Shown: one piece after another, positions 26,601 to 34,008 of the stretch | Position numbering within the stretch: position 1 is the first letter of the stretch | Layout: the number at the start of each line of letters is the position of its first letter | From: GCA-2733415 sp049614485 | GTDB lineage: Bacteria; Bacteroidota; Bacteroidia; Flavobacteriales; Flavobacteriaceae | Assembly (NCBI GenBank): GCA_049614485.1 | Contig: JBMZDR010000009.1 | Coordinates: 29,352 to 93,351 of the forward strand | Direction of reading: 5' to 3' | DNA: 64,000 nucleotides | The notes under the pieces: model-generated | Told to the model about the DNA's origin: nothing | Database searches by the model: none | Seen by the model: only the letters and a program-made list of their open reading frames with translations | Made by a program: the position numbers and the translations under genes

Positions 26601-26749
26601 TGTGAAGCCACATATTGTTCAGATGAATATAAGGACAATGCTTTTAAATACAATGCATCATCATGCGTGTAAATTTTAGTCTGTTGCGCTTTTGAAATAT
26701 TAATCATCAAAAAAAACAGTAGTAAACTGGTTGTATATATTTTTCCCAT
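23699..26749 (-). CDS. Large exported tetratricopeptide-repeat protein
   Basis: A 1016-residue exported protein with signal peptide MGKIYTTSLLLFFLMINISKAQ. Nearly the whole mature chain is TPR units of about 34-36 residues, recognisable by repeating A-Y-Y-L-G/A-x-x-Y-x-x-x-x-Y-x-x-A patterns such as YYHLAQCYLKTDKKPEALNA, AYLRLGDSYFVTMDYWKAME and ALYELGDTYVLVNNTEAALK. The C-terminus is charged (RIKEEEAKRNSS). Such scaffolds bind other envelope proteins, and the barrel gene 1 base downstream is the obvious partner. Residues 550-800 also resemble the YbgF/BamD-type TPR arrangement. The function is not established. Confidence 0.9.
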   Translation of the reverse strand: MGKIYTTSLLLFFLMINISKAQQTKIYTHDDALYLKALSLYSSEQYVASQALFQTLKNDAKDEQIKGECAYYIANCAIRLNQQNADGLMENFVANYPTSIKRNMAFNDVGDYYFRNSKYAYALKWYEKVEGNNLSKKEKEDYYFRKGYALFHSNQKKQSKKYFNKIENSPTYGSQAKYYLGFLAYQGDDYKEASTYFDQVKDQEKYQEKMAYFQADMNFKLGDFEKAIDLASQRLPLAQDDDERSQLNKIIGESFFNLKNYDKALSYLKEYKGVKGKWSNTDHYQLGYVFYKRNEFEAAISEFNKIIDGENFVAQNAYYHLAQCYLKTDKKPEALNAFKNASEMEFDLGIQEDAFLNYAKLSYEIGNSYQSVPEVLTAFMNKYPNSSEKENIEELLIDSYITSKNYNEALVLLEKKNGINYKIAYQKVAFYRAIELFNDGMFLNASELFNKAINEPRTPKFTARAQYWKAECAYLLGNYSEAVIGYKQFETQDSLSVFSEAKNLNYQLGYAYFKQKEYIQAITHFKAFIEAKQHDRLRLNDAYLRLGDSYFVTMDYWKAMEVYNEAKRMNGIDADYAHFQKAISYGFVGKSQEKIDDLKLFLNDFPSSQYRDDALYELGDTYVLVNNTEAALKTYDALNYDYPKSSYVSKSMLKQGLVHYNNDSNEQALNKFKQVASGYPNSEEANQAVATARLIYVDLDRVDEYVSWVRTLDFVDVTDADLDHATYEAAEKQYLQNNVNKAITGFNGYLAQFSSGLHATQAHFYLGQLYFKNNEKLQTVSHYQYVIEKERNEFTEQALVRLSEVYLEQSNWETVRPILRRLEVEADFPQNILFAQSNLMKANFQIKQYAEAVVYAEKILQNPKTEDAIKSDAQVIIARSAIKTGHDKQARIAYAEVQKIAKGPLAAEALFYDAYFSNAASDYELSNKKIQELTKNYSGHKYYAAKGLVLMAKNFYELEDSYQATYILEKVIENFSVYEDVVANASAELQRIKEEEAKRNSSINITPADNDIQDGK

Positions 26750-26968
26750 AATGGTGTGTATTCAATTTAACAGCCTTTTATTGCAAAGTAAAATTACAAT
26801 AAGCTACAATCTTTAACGAACAAATGTGAAGTTAATTATATAGAGTTATCAAATAGTTTATTAACTGTTTAAGTCAGGTTGTATAGCTAGATGGTAATTA
26901 AAATGTTCTGACTTAATACTTTATTTTGTAAGTTATAGTTATTACATTTACCATTATATTCATTTATT
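26750..26968. other. Divergent promoter region
   Basis: 219 bases between the divergent TPR and FtsE-type genes. It must hold both promoters. A TACTTTG-like element on the minus strand lies near 26783-26789, close to the TPR start, but it has one base less than the consensus. I see no further structure. Confidence 0.4.
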
Positions 26969-27655
26969 ATGCCAGACACTATTTTAGAGCTTAAAGACGC
27001 TTCAATTTTTCAAAAGGAAAACCTAGTTTTATCTGAAATTAATTTGAAAATTCACAAAGGTGAATTCATCTATTTAATTGGAAAAACTGGTTCTGGAAAA
27101 AGTAGTTTTATGAAAACTTTATATGCCGATTTACCTCTTCAGAAAGGTGAAGGCTCTATAGTTGGCCATGATTTAACCTCATTAAAAGAAAAAGAAATAC
27201 CGTTTTTAAGACGTAAACTTGGGGTTGTTTTTCAAGACTTTAAACTTTTAAGCGATAGAACAATTTCAGATAATTTAGAATTTGTTTTAAAAGCAACTGG
27301 CTGGAAAAATAAAACCGAAATTAAGGACAAAATCACAAGCGTCTTGACAAAAGTAGGTATGGAAAATAAAGGATTTAAATATCCGCATCAAATTTCTGGA
27401 GGAGAGCAACAACGTATTGCCATAGCAAGAGCACTATTAAATGATCCCGAATTAATAATAGCCGATGAACCTACTGGTAATTTAGACCCTCAAACAAGTA
27501 TTGAGGTCATGGCAATTTTAAGGGAAATAAATCAAAATGGCAACACCATTTTAATGGCAACACATGATTATGCTTTGATTTTGAAGTATCCTTCAAAAAC
27601 ATTAAAACTTCAAGACAATAAAATTTTTGAGGTTGTGCAAAAAAAGACTAATTAA
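26969..27655 (+). CDS. ftsE: FtsE-type ABC ATPase
   Basis: A 228-residue stand-alone ABC ATPase with Walker A GKTGSGKSS (38-46), Q-loop FQDFKLL, signature ISGGEQQR and Walker B IIADEPTGNLDP. The pattern VFQDFKLLSDRT and the overall length fit FtsE, which with membrane partner FtsX controls peptidoglycan hydrolases at the division site. No FtsX gene lies beside it; in Bacteroidota the two are often separated. An alternative is the ATPase of a LolD/MacB-type transporter, but FtsE fits better. Its 3' end overlaps the convergent glycosyltransferase gene by 8 bases. Confidence 0.8.
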   Translation: MPDTILELKDASIFQKENLVLSEINLKIHKGEFIYLIGKTGSGKSSFMKTLYADLPLQKGEGSIVGHDLTSLKEKEIPFLRRKLGVVFQDFKLLSDRTISDNLEFVLKATGWKNKTEIKDKITSVLTKVGMENKGFKYPHQISGGEQQRIAIARALLNDPELIIADEPTGNLDPQTSIEVMAILREINQNGNTILMATHDYALILKYPSKTLKLQDNKIFEVVQKKTN

Positions 27656-28748
27656 TCTTGGCGCCCTTCAACCCTAAAATGCTAAAGAAAAAGCTAAATA
27701 ATATTATTTGAATACTTAAACATGACGAAACCAATGCTATAAAGACTACGGGTTTATTTTCTAGGCCAAGTGTTTTAAAATTAATATTTACCATGATGCA
27801 CAGCACGCTAAATACCATTAATAACAGTCCAAAAACTAACCCTCTTTCTAAAGTAAATTTTTCAAAAATAGATTGGTAATTTTTTGATTGTGGTATTAAG
27901 CCATGATTGGTAGCATATATTTTGGTAAGTGCATAAAACAATACAAACTGAAAACCTCCTAAAATTAAGGCTGACGAAAGGCCGTAAAATACCTCTATAG
28001 GGCTTTCATAACTTATAAAAGTTAATAAAAACATTAATACAACACCTAGGAACCCAAATAATACTCCCGGATAAAAGAATAGCCACTTTGGGCTATACAA
28101 AAGTAAAAAACGTAAATGCCGCCATCCATCAGGCCAAGTTTGTAAATGCGCTGCTCTTGATCTTCCGCTAGGAAATACCTTTGTTGGAACTTCTATGATT
28201 TCTAAATCATTTAATTTTGCTTTTACTATCATCTCCGAAGCAAACTCCATACCTGTTGTTGCTAAATTCATTGTATTAAAAGCTGATTTTGTCACCCCTC
28301 TTAGGCCGCAATGAAAATCACCTATATTTGTTTTAAAAAACAAATTACCTAAACCTGTCAAAACTGGGTTTCCAACATACCTATGCATAAATGGCATATC
28401 TTGCTTATTCAAGCCTCCTTTAAAACGGTTCCCCACAACTAAATCATACCCCTTTACTAAATTGTCATAAAAGAGTTCTAGATTTTCTAAATCATGACTA
28501 TCATCAGAATCTCCTACAATTATATATTCAGATTGTGCAGCTTTAATCCCACCTCTAATAGCACTACCATACCCCTTTAAAGGAACATTTACTAGTACTG
28601 CATTATTAGTAATTGCTATTTTTTGAGATCCGTCTGTACTACCATTATCTGCAACTATAACTTCTCCTAAAAGGTTATGTTTTTTTAAAAAGTACTGTGC
28701 TTTTCTAATACAGGACGCTAATGTTTCTGCCTCATTTAAACAAGGCAT
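27648..28748 (-). CDS. Family 2 glycosyltransferase, polyprenol-phosphate sugar synthase type
   Basis: A 366-residue membrane-bound GT2 enzyme like dolichol/undecaprenyl-phosphate sugar synthases (DPM1/ArnC/GtrB). The GT-A domain has NGSTDGSQK and VGDSDDSHD (metal/NDP-sugar binding). From about residue 215 there are four hydrophobic helices. It would load a sugar onto a lipid carrier for export. The ATG at 28748 opens with MPCLNEAETL, cutting off the first beta-strand that GT2 proteins need. The same frame continues upstream with QLSIV and beyond, but without ATG, GTG or TTG before a stop (see findings). The gene follows the membrane-protein gene 28780-30075 in the same direction. Confidence 0.88.
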   Translation of the reverse strand: MPCLNEAETLASCIRKAQYFLKKHNLLGEVIVADNGSTDGSQKIAITNNAVLVNVPLKGYGSAIRGGIKAAQSEYIIVGDSDDSHDLENLELFYDNLVKGYDLVVGNRFKGGLNKQDMPFMHRYVGNPVLTGLGNLFFKTNIGDFHCGLRGVTKSAFNTMNLATTGMEFASEMIVKAKLNDLEIIEVPTKVFPSGRSRAAHLQTWPDGWRHLRFLLLYSPKWLFFYPGVLFGFLGVVLMFLLTFISYESPIEVFYGLSSALILGGFQFVLFYALTKIYATNHGLIPQSKNYQSIFEKFTLERGLVFGLLLMVFSVLCIMVNINFKTLGLENKPVVFIALVSSCLSIQIILFSFFFSILGLKGAKIN

Positions 28749-28779
28749 TACTATTGATAATTGTATGGATGACTTTAAG

Positions 28780-30075
28780 TTAATCTGCTTTTTTATTTAA
28801 TAAATTCACTCCCAAAAATAGTAAGAAAATTGGTATCCAGTTCGTATAAAAGAAATATCTTATAATACTGTGAACTGTTACACTTACTAATGCTTTATTT
28901 GTTAATATTATTAGCAGCAAAAAGGCAGCAAAAAGTGGTAATTTGTTATTATACACAACATAGTTATTTAATAAAAAGACTACACTCATTATAAATACTA
29001 CAGCTATAGTTACCCCGCCTATTCCTTGTTTAAAACTTTGAAATGCCAATGACAACCATTTAATAAAATTATGAGAGATCAAATCAAAAAACAATTGTTT
29101 ATGAACTCTTTCTGTGTCTAGGTAAGCCTTTATTGCATCTTGATGTTGCTGCTCAAAATACCTCACTGCCACTTGCTGTACAGTTTGATTGCAAATAGTT
29201 GGGTATTCATAATGAAAGAATATATAATTATAATCTATTGGCTCTTTAAAGTACTTATGATCCTTATATCCTATTTTTTTTACTCTAAACTCCTTGTGGA
29301 TAAGGTTAAAAATTATTTTTGCCTCTTCAGTTTCCACATATTGCACATCAGACTCATCGGACACAAACATTAATGAGCTCACTAGTGTAGTCCACGTAAA
29401 CGGTGTTGTGAAAAATTGCTTTTGCACTACCTTATGGTAAGATATATCTATTAAAAATGTAGCTAAAGGAATTGAAAGCACAACAATTATTGATTTCCAA
29501 TTTACCTTGCTTTCCTTAAGCTGTAGAGCCAGTTCCATTAACAAAAATAATGGTATCATAAATTTAAACTGTCCCCTAATAGTTATTAACAAGACGGAAA
29601 TTATTACTACAAAAACATACCATCTTAATTGTCTTTGTACATACACAAAATAACATGCTATGATTAACAACAAGAAAAGTGAATAACTTAAACCCTCAGT
29701 ACTAACATTATTGACAATCAATAAATTATAGTCAAAAACAGGATAAAACAATAACAGTAACAATAGGATTAATTGATATTGTTTTAATTTAAACTTTATT
29801 AAAAAACAACTCAAAAAGAGATACACTGAAGTAATGACAGCAAGAAATTGAACAGCTACTGCGAATACAGGGTAGTTTTCACCAAATAGCATTTCCAAGG
29901 TTCTTAAAAAAAATGGATATCCTGCAGACACATATGGCCACATGCCAAAATAAGCTCTTGAATCAGATGAAACTATAAAACCTGTAAAGCATACAAATAG
30001 TAATGATACAATTGATAAACCTATAAATGTATAGAAAACTCCTTTTTGCAATTTAGCAGTATTTGACCCCATCAT
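28780..30075 (-). CDS. Polytopic membrane protein of the glycan locus
   Basis: A 431-residue integral membrane protein with about ten hydrophobic segments. Just after the first helix comes SDSRAYFGMWPYVSAGYPFFLRTLE, an acidic periplasmic loop in the place where GT-C type glycosyltransferases (ArnT/PMT-like) carry their catalytic Asp. A soluble insert follows around residues 230-320. No family can be named with certainty. Next to a polyprenol-phosphate sugar synthase gene, a GT-C transferase using that lipid-linked sugar is a reasonable guess. Its start overlaps the stop of the oxygenase gene by 4 bases (ATGA), indicating coupled translation. Confidence 0.65.
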   Translation of the reverse strand: MMGSNTAKLQKGVFYTFIGLSIVSLLFVCFTGFIVSSDSRAYFGMWPYVSAGYPFFLRTLEMLFGENYPVFAVAVQFLAVITSVYLFLSCFLIKFKLKQYQLILLLLLLFYPVFDYNLLIVNNVSTEGLSYSLFLLLIIACYFVYVQRQLRWYVFVVIISVLLITIRGQFKFMIPLFLLMELALQLKESKVNWKSIIVVLSIPLATFLIDISYHKVVQKQFFTTPFTWTTLVSSLMFVSDESDVQYVETEEAKIIFNLIHKEFRVKKIGYKDHKYFKEPIDYNYIFFHYEYPTICNQTVQQVAVRYFEQQHQDAIKAYLDTERVHKQLFFDLISHNFIKWLSLAFQSFKQGIGGVTIAVVFIMSVVFLLNNYVVYNNKLPLFAAFLLLIILTNKALVSVTVHSIIRYFFYTNWIPIFLLFLGVNLLNKKAD

Positions 30076-30887
30076 TTTTTATAAATATGTGGATTTTTAC
30101 GAATACCTTTTTTAAATAGCTTTCTAATTCCCATACGTAAATTACTATCTGCGTTTAAAATTGCTGTTCTTAATTTTTGGTTTGGCCGACCTTTAAATGT
30201 TGTTACATGAAACTCTTTATGTTTTTCTAAAGGCTGTGCTGAAAAATAATAATTTGAAATACATTTTCGAGCCCTATCTACTTTCACTTCATTTACAGAA
30301 TGCCATGACGTATCATGGGTAGACATGACCACTAACCTATTGCATTTACTTAATATTTCAATTGAATTTCCTTTAACACCCTCAGGCCACAACTCTAAAT
30401 TACCCCCATACTCTAATTTCCAGTCTGGTGTAATATAAAACAATAAATTTAATACCCGCCATCTGGAGCGTTCAGCATCGTGTGAATTATCTAGGTGTGG
30501 GTTTAAGAAACATCCTTTATTCATTAAAGATATACCACCTGCGTATAAATTATCATCAGCTTCTATTGCCTCTTCTATTGAACACACTTCTTCTATCAAC
30601 TTTACTATTCTTTTATCCTGAAAAGCAAATAATAATTCTTCTAATAGTGGATTATGGCTGTTCATTTGAGCAGACACATATTTATTTTGCTTCAAGCTTT
30701 TCTTTAAATAAAGCGCATCAGAAGCAGGGAAAACTGTATTCGCTTTTTCAATTATCGCTTTGGGCAATACATCATCTATATAAAAATATGAAATAGCAGA
30801 ATTAGAGGCATTATAAAATTCAGATAACTGATTTTTATTTGTTGTTAACTTTTTAAGTATACTATCTGCTAGTTGTTTTCTTTGCAT
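30072..30887 (-). CDS. 2-oxoglutarate/Fe(II)-dependent oxygenase
   Basis: A 271-residue oxygenase of the prolyl-4-hydroxylase-like 2OG-Fe(II) superfamily. The iron ligands are readable: HxD in NPHLDNSHD (His131, Asp133) and a distal His in STHDTSWHSV (His196), with an Arg-containing strand DRARKCISNYYFS (about 204-216) to bind 2-oxoglutarate. The strand GGNLELWPEG is the usual jelly-roll element. It is translationally coupled to the membrane protein downstream and lies in a glycan locus, so it may hydroxylate a sugar, a lipid carrier or a surface peptide. The substrate is unknown. Its promoter region is shared with the divergent GT2 gene at 30953. Confidence 0.85.
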   Translation of the reverse strand: MQRKQLADSILKKLTTNKNQLSEFYNASNSAISYFYIDDVLPKAIIEKANTVFPASDALYLKKSLKQNKYVSAQMNSHNPLLEELLFAFQDKRIVKLIEEVCSIEEAIEADDNLYAGGISLMNKGCFLNPHLDNSHDAERSRWRVLNLLFYITPDWKLEYGGNLELWPEGVKGNSIEILSKCNRLVVMSTHDTSWHSVNEVKVDRARKCISNYYFSAQPLEKHKEFHVTTFKGRPNQKLRTAILNADSNLRMGIRKLFKKGIRKNPHIYKK

Positions 30888-30952
30888 TTTCCTTTAAAAA
30901 AGTATGTTGTAAACAAAAATAGTCATAAAATTGTAATCAAGTTTAGCTTTTG

Positions 30953-31846
30953 ATGATTTCTATTTTAATACCCACATATAACTACGATGTTTTACAGCTT
31001 GTAAGTACAATTAATAAACAAGCAAAAGAAATTAATGGTAAATATGAAATCATAATTTGTGACGACTGCTCTTCTACAAATTATGATTATGTCTATAATC
31101 AATTCAACAAAGAAGTTTGCATTAAAGTTATCAAGTCTAAAAAAAATAATGGCCTTGCTATTACACGAAATATTTTAGCACAAAGCGCAGAGTACGACTG
31201 GTTATTATTTTTAGACGCAGATGTAATTCCTAAAGAAGAAAACTTTCTTAAAAAATACTACTCAGAAATTTCATTAAACACCTCTATTGTTTATGGTGGC
31301 TTAGAGTACCTCAACACACAATCTAATTTCTCACTACGTTATAAAATAGGCGTAAAAAGAGAAGCTATTGAGGCTAAAACAAGATCATCTAATAACAACT
31401 CGGCAATTCACTTCTCTAACATTGTAATTTCTAAAAAAGTATTTAACACAATTAAATTTGATGAAAGTATTACGAATTACGGACATGAGGACACCTTATT
31501 CCATTATCAAATTCAAAAACAAAACTACCCTATTAAACATATAAACAATGCTGTATATCATTTAGGCATTTACGCTAATGTCATCTTTATACGTAAAATG
31601 AGAGAAAGCGTTACAACTTTGTACACATTAGACAAACAAGAAAAAATACCAAAAAACTACACTAAACTACAACGTACGTATCTCACTCTTAAGAAATATA
31701 AGGCACAAAACTGTTTTCTTAAAATTTCAAATGTTTTTCTAACACTAATCATTAAAAATTTAGAATCTAAAAAACCTTCTTTATTTTTATTTGATATTTT
31801 TAAGTTAAATTACTTTTGCCACTTAAAGTTAGAAGGTAATGCCTAA
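30953..31846 (+). CDS. Family 2 glycosyltransferase
   Basis: A 297-residue cytoplasmic GT2 (GT-A fold) starting MISILIPTYNYD; an in-frame TTG lies one codon upstream. Conserved parts are DDCSS (about residues 37-41), the NGLAITRNILA segment and the DADVIP (DxD) motif at about 92-97, followed by an acceptor region with GHEDTLFHYQ (ED, the likely catalytic base). It would add one sugar residue to the glycan. Its stop overlaps the next GT2 gene by 8 bases, so the pair is translated together. Confidence 0.9.
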   Translation: MISILIPTYNYDVLQLVSTINKQAKEINGKYEIIICDDCSSTNYDYVYNQFNKEVCIKVIKSKKNNGLAITRNILAQSAEYDWLLFLDADVIPKEENFLKKYYSEISLNTSIVYGGLEYLNTQSNFSLRYKIGVKREAIEAKTRSSNNNSAIHFSNIVISKKVFNTIKFDESITNYGHEDTLFHYQIQKQNYPIKHINNAVYHLGIYANVIFIRKMRESVTTLYTLDKQEKIPKNYTKLQRTYLTLKKYKAQNCFLKISNVFLTLIIKNLESKKPSLFLFDIFKLNYFCHLKLEGNA

Positions 31847-32783
31847 GTTCTCAGTAATCATCCCTTTGTTTAACAAAGATGCTCATATATACAACACATT
31901 AATTAGTGTTTTAGATCAATCCTATACAAACTATGAAATCATTGTTGTAAATGACGGATCTACAGATGACAGTTTATTAGAAGCTAAAAAAATATCAGAT
32001 GAAAGGTTAACAATCTACGACAGAGAAAATAATGGGGTTTCACAAGCTCGAAATTTTGCTATGCAACAAGCAAAAGGTGATTATTTCGCGTTTTTAGATG
32101 CTGATGATATATGGAAAGTTAATCATTTACAAAATCTAAACGAATTGATTACAGAGTTCCCTAACTGTGGCATGTACTGCACCAACTACCAATTTGATTT
32201 TGGAAATAATTACATTATAAACACTAAGTTTCCTACACTCCCTAAGATATCTGAATGGAGTGGGATTGTACCTGATTTTTTTGAAGCTAGTATGAAAAAC
32301 CGAATAGCATTGACTTCAGCCGTTGCTATACATAAAAACATCATAAATAGTATTGGTGATTTTTCTCCAAAAATCACTTCAGGTCAAGATACAGATTTCT
32401 GGAGTAGAATTGCACTTAAAAACAATATTGCGTTTACTAAAAAAATAAGTGTAACGTATAATGCTTATGCCATAAATAGAATAACTGATACAGCTTTGCA
32501 TGAAAAAAAATTAATGACTTTTGACAATTTCATAGAAGAAGAAAAAAACAACCCATCATTAAAAAAATTTAATGACATGTATCGTGTGGAATATGCTTTA
32601 CATCAAAAAATGTCTGGTAATTTTTATCTTTTTGAATATTATAAAAAAGGAATTGACTACAACTCTATAGGCTTAAAAAATAGAATATTGCTGAATGTAC
32701 CAAAGTTTGCACTTATTAGTCTATGGCAGTGTAAGCAATGGGGAAAAAAATTAAAACGACTTTGTTTTATAGTTTTTAAATAA
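31839..32783 (+). CDS. Family 2 glycosyltransferase
   Basis: A 314-residue GT2 enzyme with the canonical start FSVIIPLFNKDAHI, NDGSTDDS (about residues 38-45), the NNGVSQARN segment and the metal-binding DADDIW (about 89-94). The C-terminal region with SGQDTDFWSR carries the probable catalytic acidic residue (D/E-D). It forms a two-gene unit with the preceding GT2 and overlaps the convergent fdtA-like gene by 33 bases at its 3' end. Donor and acceptor sugars are not predictable. Confidence 0.9.
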   Translation: MPKFSVIIPLFNKDAHIYNTLISVLDQSYTNYEIIVVNDGSTDDSLLEAKKISDERLTIYDRENNGVSQARNFAMQQAKGDYFAFLDADDIWKVNHLQNLNELITEFPNCGMYCTNYQFDFGNNYIINTKFPTLPKISEWSGIVPDFFEASMKNRIALTSAVAIHKNIINSIGDFSPKITSGQDTDFWSRIALKNNIAFTKKISVTYNAYAINRITDTALHEKKLMTFDNFIEEEKNNPSLKKFNDMYRVEYALHQKMSGNFYLFEYYKKGIDYNSIGLKNRILLNVPKFALISLWQCKQWGKKLKRLCFIVFK

Positions 32784-33170
32784 ATCGAAATCCCTTATAT
32801 AATCTTCTTCTAAAAAAACTTCCGAAGCCACAACTAAACAAACGGCTCCTGAGGAAAAATTATTAAGCTCACGCCATGTTCCAGGAACAATTAACAATCC
32901 TTTATTAGGTTTATTTAATGTAATTGTAGTTTCATTACTACCATCATTTAACTTCACATCAAAACTACCGCTGATAGCAATTAAAAATTGATATAATTGC
33001 TTATGCGCATGTCCGCCTCGGAAAGAATCACTTGGCACATCGTATAAATAATAAATACGTTTCATTTCAAAAGGGATCACATCATTTTCTACAACTGATA
33101 AATTACCCCTTGGATCAGCTATTTTTGGTATATCAAGTATTTTATTATCGGTGACTTTAGTGTGCTGCAT
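32751..33170 (-). CDS. fdtA: FdtA/QdtA-like sugar 3,4-ketoisomerase (cupin)
   Basis: A 139-residue WxcM-like cupin. KIADPRGNLSVVENDVIPFEMKRIYYLYDVP and RGGHAHKQLYQFLIAISGSF are the family hallmarks, including the two active-site histidines in GGHAHK. FdtA and QdtA isomerise dTDP-4-keto-6-deoxyglucose to the 3-keto form, the precursor of dTDP-3-amino sugars (Fuc3NAc, Qui3NAc). A DegT aminotransferase and an acyltransferase-like gene in the same locus supply the next steps. FdtA versus QdtA cannot be separated by eye. The gene overlaps the upstream GT gene by 14 bases and is convergent with the GT2 gene. Confidence 0.85.
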   Translation of the reverse strand: MQHTKVTDNKILDIPKIADPRGNLSVVENDVIPFEMKRIYYLYDVPSDSFRGGHAHKQLYQFLIAISGSFDVKLNDGSNETTITLNKPNKGLLIVPGTWRELNNFSSGAVCLVVASEVFLEEDYIRDFDLFKNYKTKSF

Positions 33171-33984
33171 TGTTGATTTTTTTTAATGTGCTTGCGCCTT
33201 TTTTTGCCTCTTTAAAACTTTTACAAACTTCAGTAAATTTTATTTTATTCTGTTTTAAATCAAAAAACAATTGAATATATATCCATAAACTACAAAAATT
33301 AGGATAGCAATACTTTAAAACAGCTCCTTTTGTATAATACCGTAATGGGTGATTATATAGTGTTCCTGTGCTTACAATTGGATGAAACACTATCGGGTTA
33401 TTATAATACGAAATGTTTCTATGTTTTTTTACATAATCACACATTAACACTGTTTCTTCGCCAAACAAAAATTCATCTGAACCTAGCCCAAAGTTTTCAT
33501 TAAAAAAAACGGGCATAGCATCAGATCTATTTAGTAACATTTCAAATGAAGCAACGTTAAATTGCTCAAAAGCGCTAAGTTGCTTTTTTGTTTTTTTAGG
33601 AAAATTTCGTCTAGGTATTTTTTCATCTACCATAGATTTAAAAACAATAACCCCAGAAGATCTATATTCACCTATTCCAGCTGTAATTATTTTTTCAAAT
33701 CCTTTATAATATACCAAATCATCATCGGCTATTAAACACCAATTAGATACCGCATGTTTTAGCGCTAAATTTCTGCTTTTTGACAAACCTCTATCATAAG
33801 AATTAATCACTTTCACAGACGCAACATTTGAACTAAGCAGCTCTTTTTCATGCGTGGTTTGATTAACTATAATAATATCTAAATTCTCAATTTTATGCTC
33901 CGGAAACATTTTATAAAGAAAATCGAGATTTTCTCTATTCATTGTCGCAATTAAAATTTGAAAGTTTATTTTTGGTACCATCAT
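33157..33984 (-). CDS. Divergent GT2-like glycosyltransferase
   Basis: A 275-residue GT-A type protein: FQILIATMNRENLDFLYKMF, DIIIVNQTT, a DRGLSKSRNLAL segment and ADDDLVYYKGFE (DDD, the probable metal site, about residues 93-95). GLGSDEFLFGEETVLM holds the acidic catalytic-base region. It resembles flavobacterial family 2 transferases with a degenerate N-terminus. Two ATG codons are in tandem at the start. It is translationally coupled to fdtA by a 14-base overlap, placing sugar synthesis and transfer in one unit. Confidence 0.8.
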   Translation of the reverse strand: MMVPKINFQILIATMNRENLDFLYKMFPEHKIENLDIIIVNQTTHEKELLSSNVASVKVINSYDRGLSKSRNLALKHAVSNWCLIADDDLVYYKGFEKIITAGIGEYRSSGVIVFKSMVDEKIPRRNFPKKTKKQLSAFEQFNVASFEMLLNRSDAMPVFFNENFGLGSDEFLFGEETVLMCDYVKKHRNISYYNNPIVFHPIVSTGTLYNHPLRYYTKGAVLKYCYPNFCSLWIYIQLFFDLKQNKIKFTEVCKSFKEAKKGASTLKKINNAAH

Positions 33985-34008
33985 AACAAAAGTAATCTTT
34001 TTCTATAA

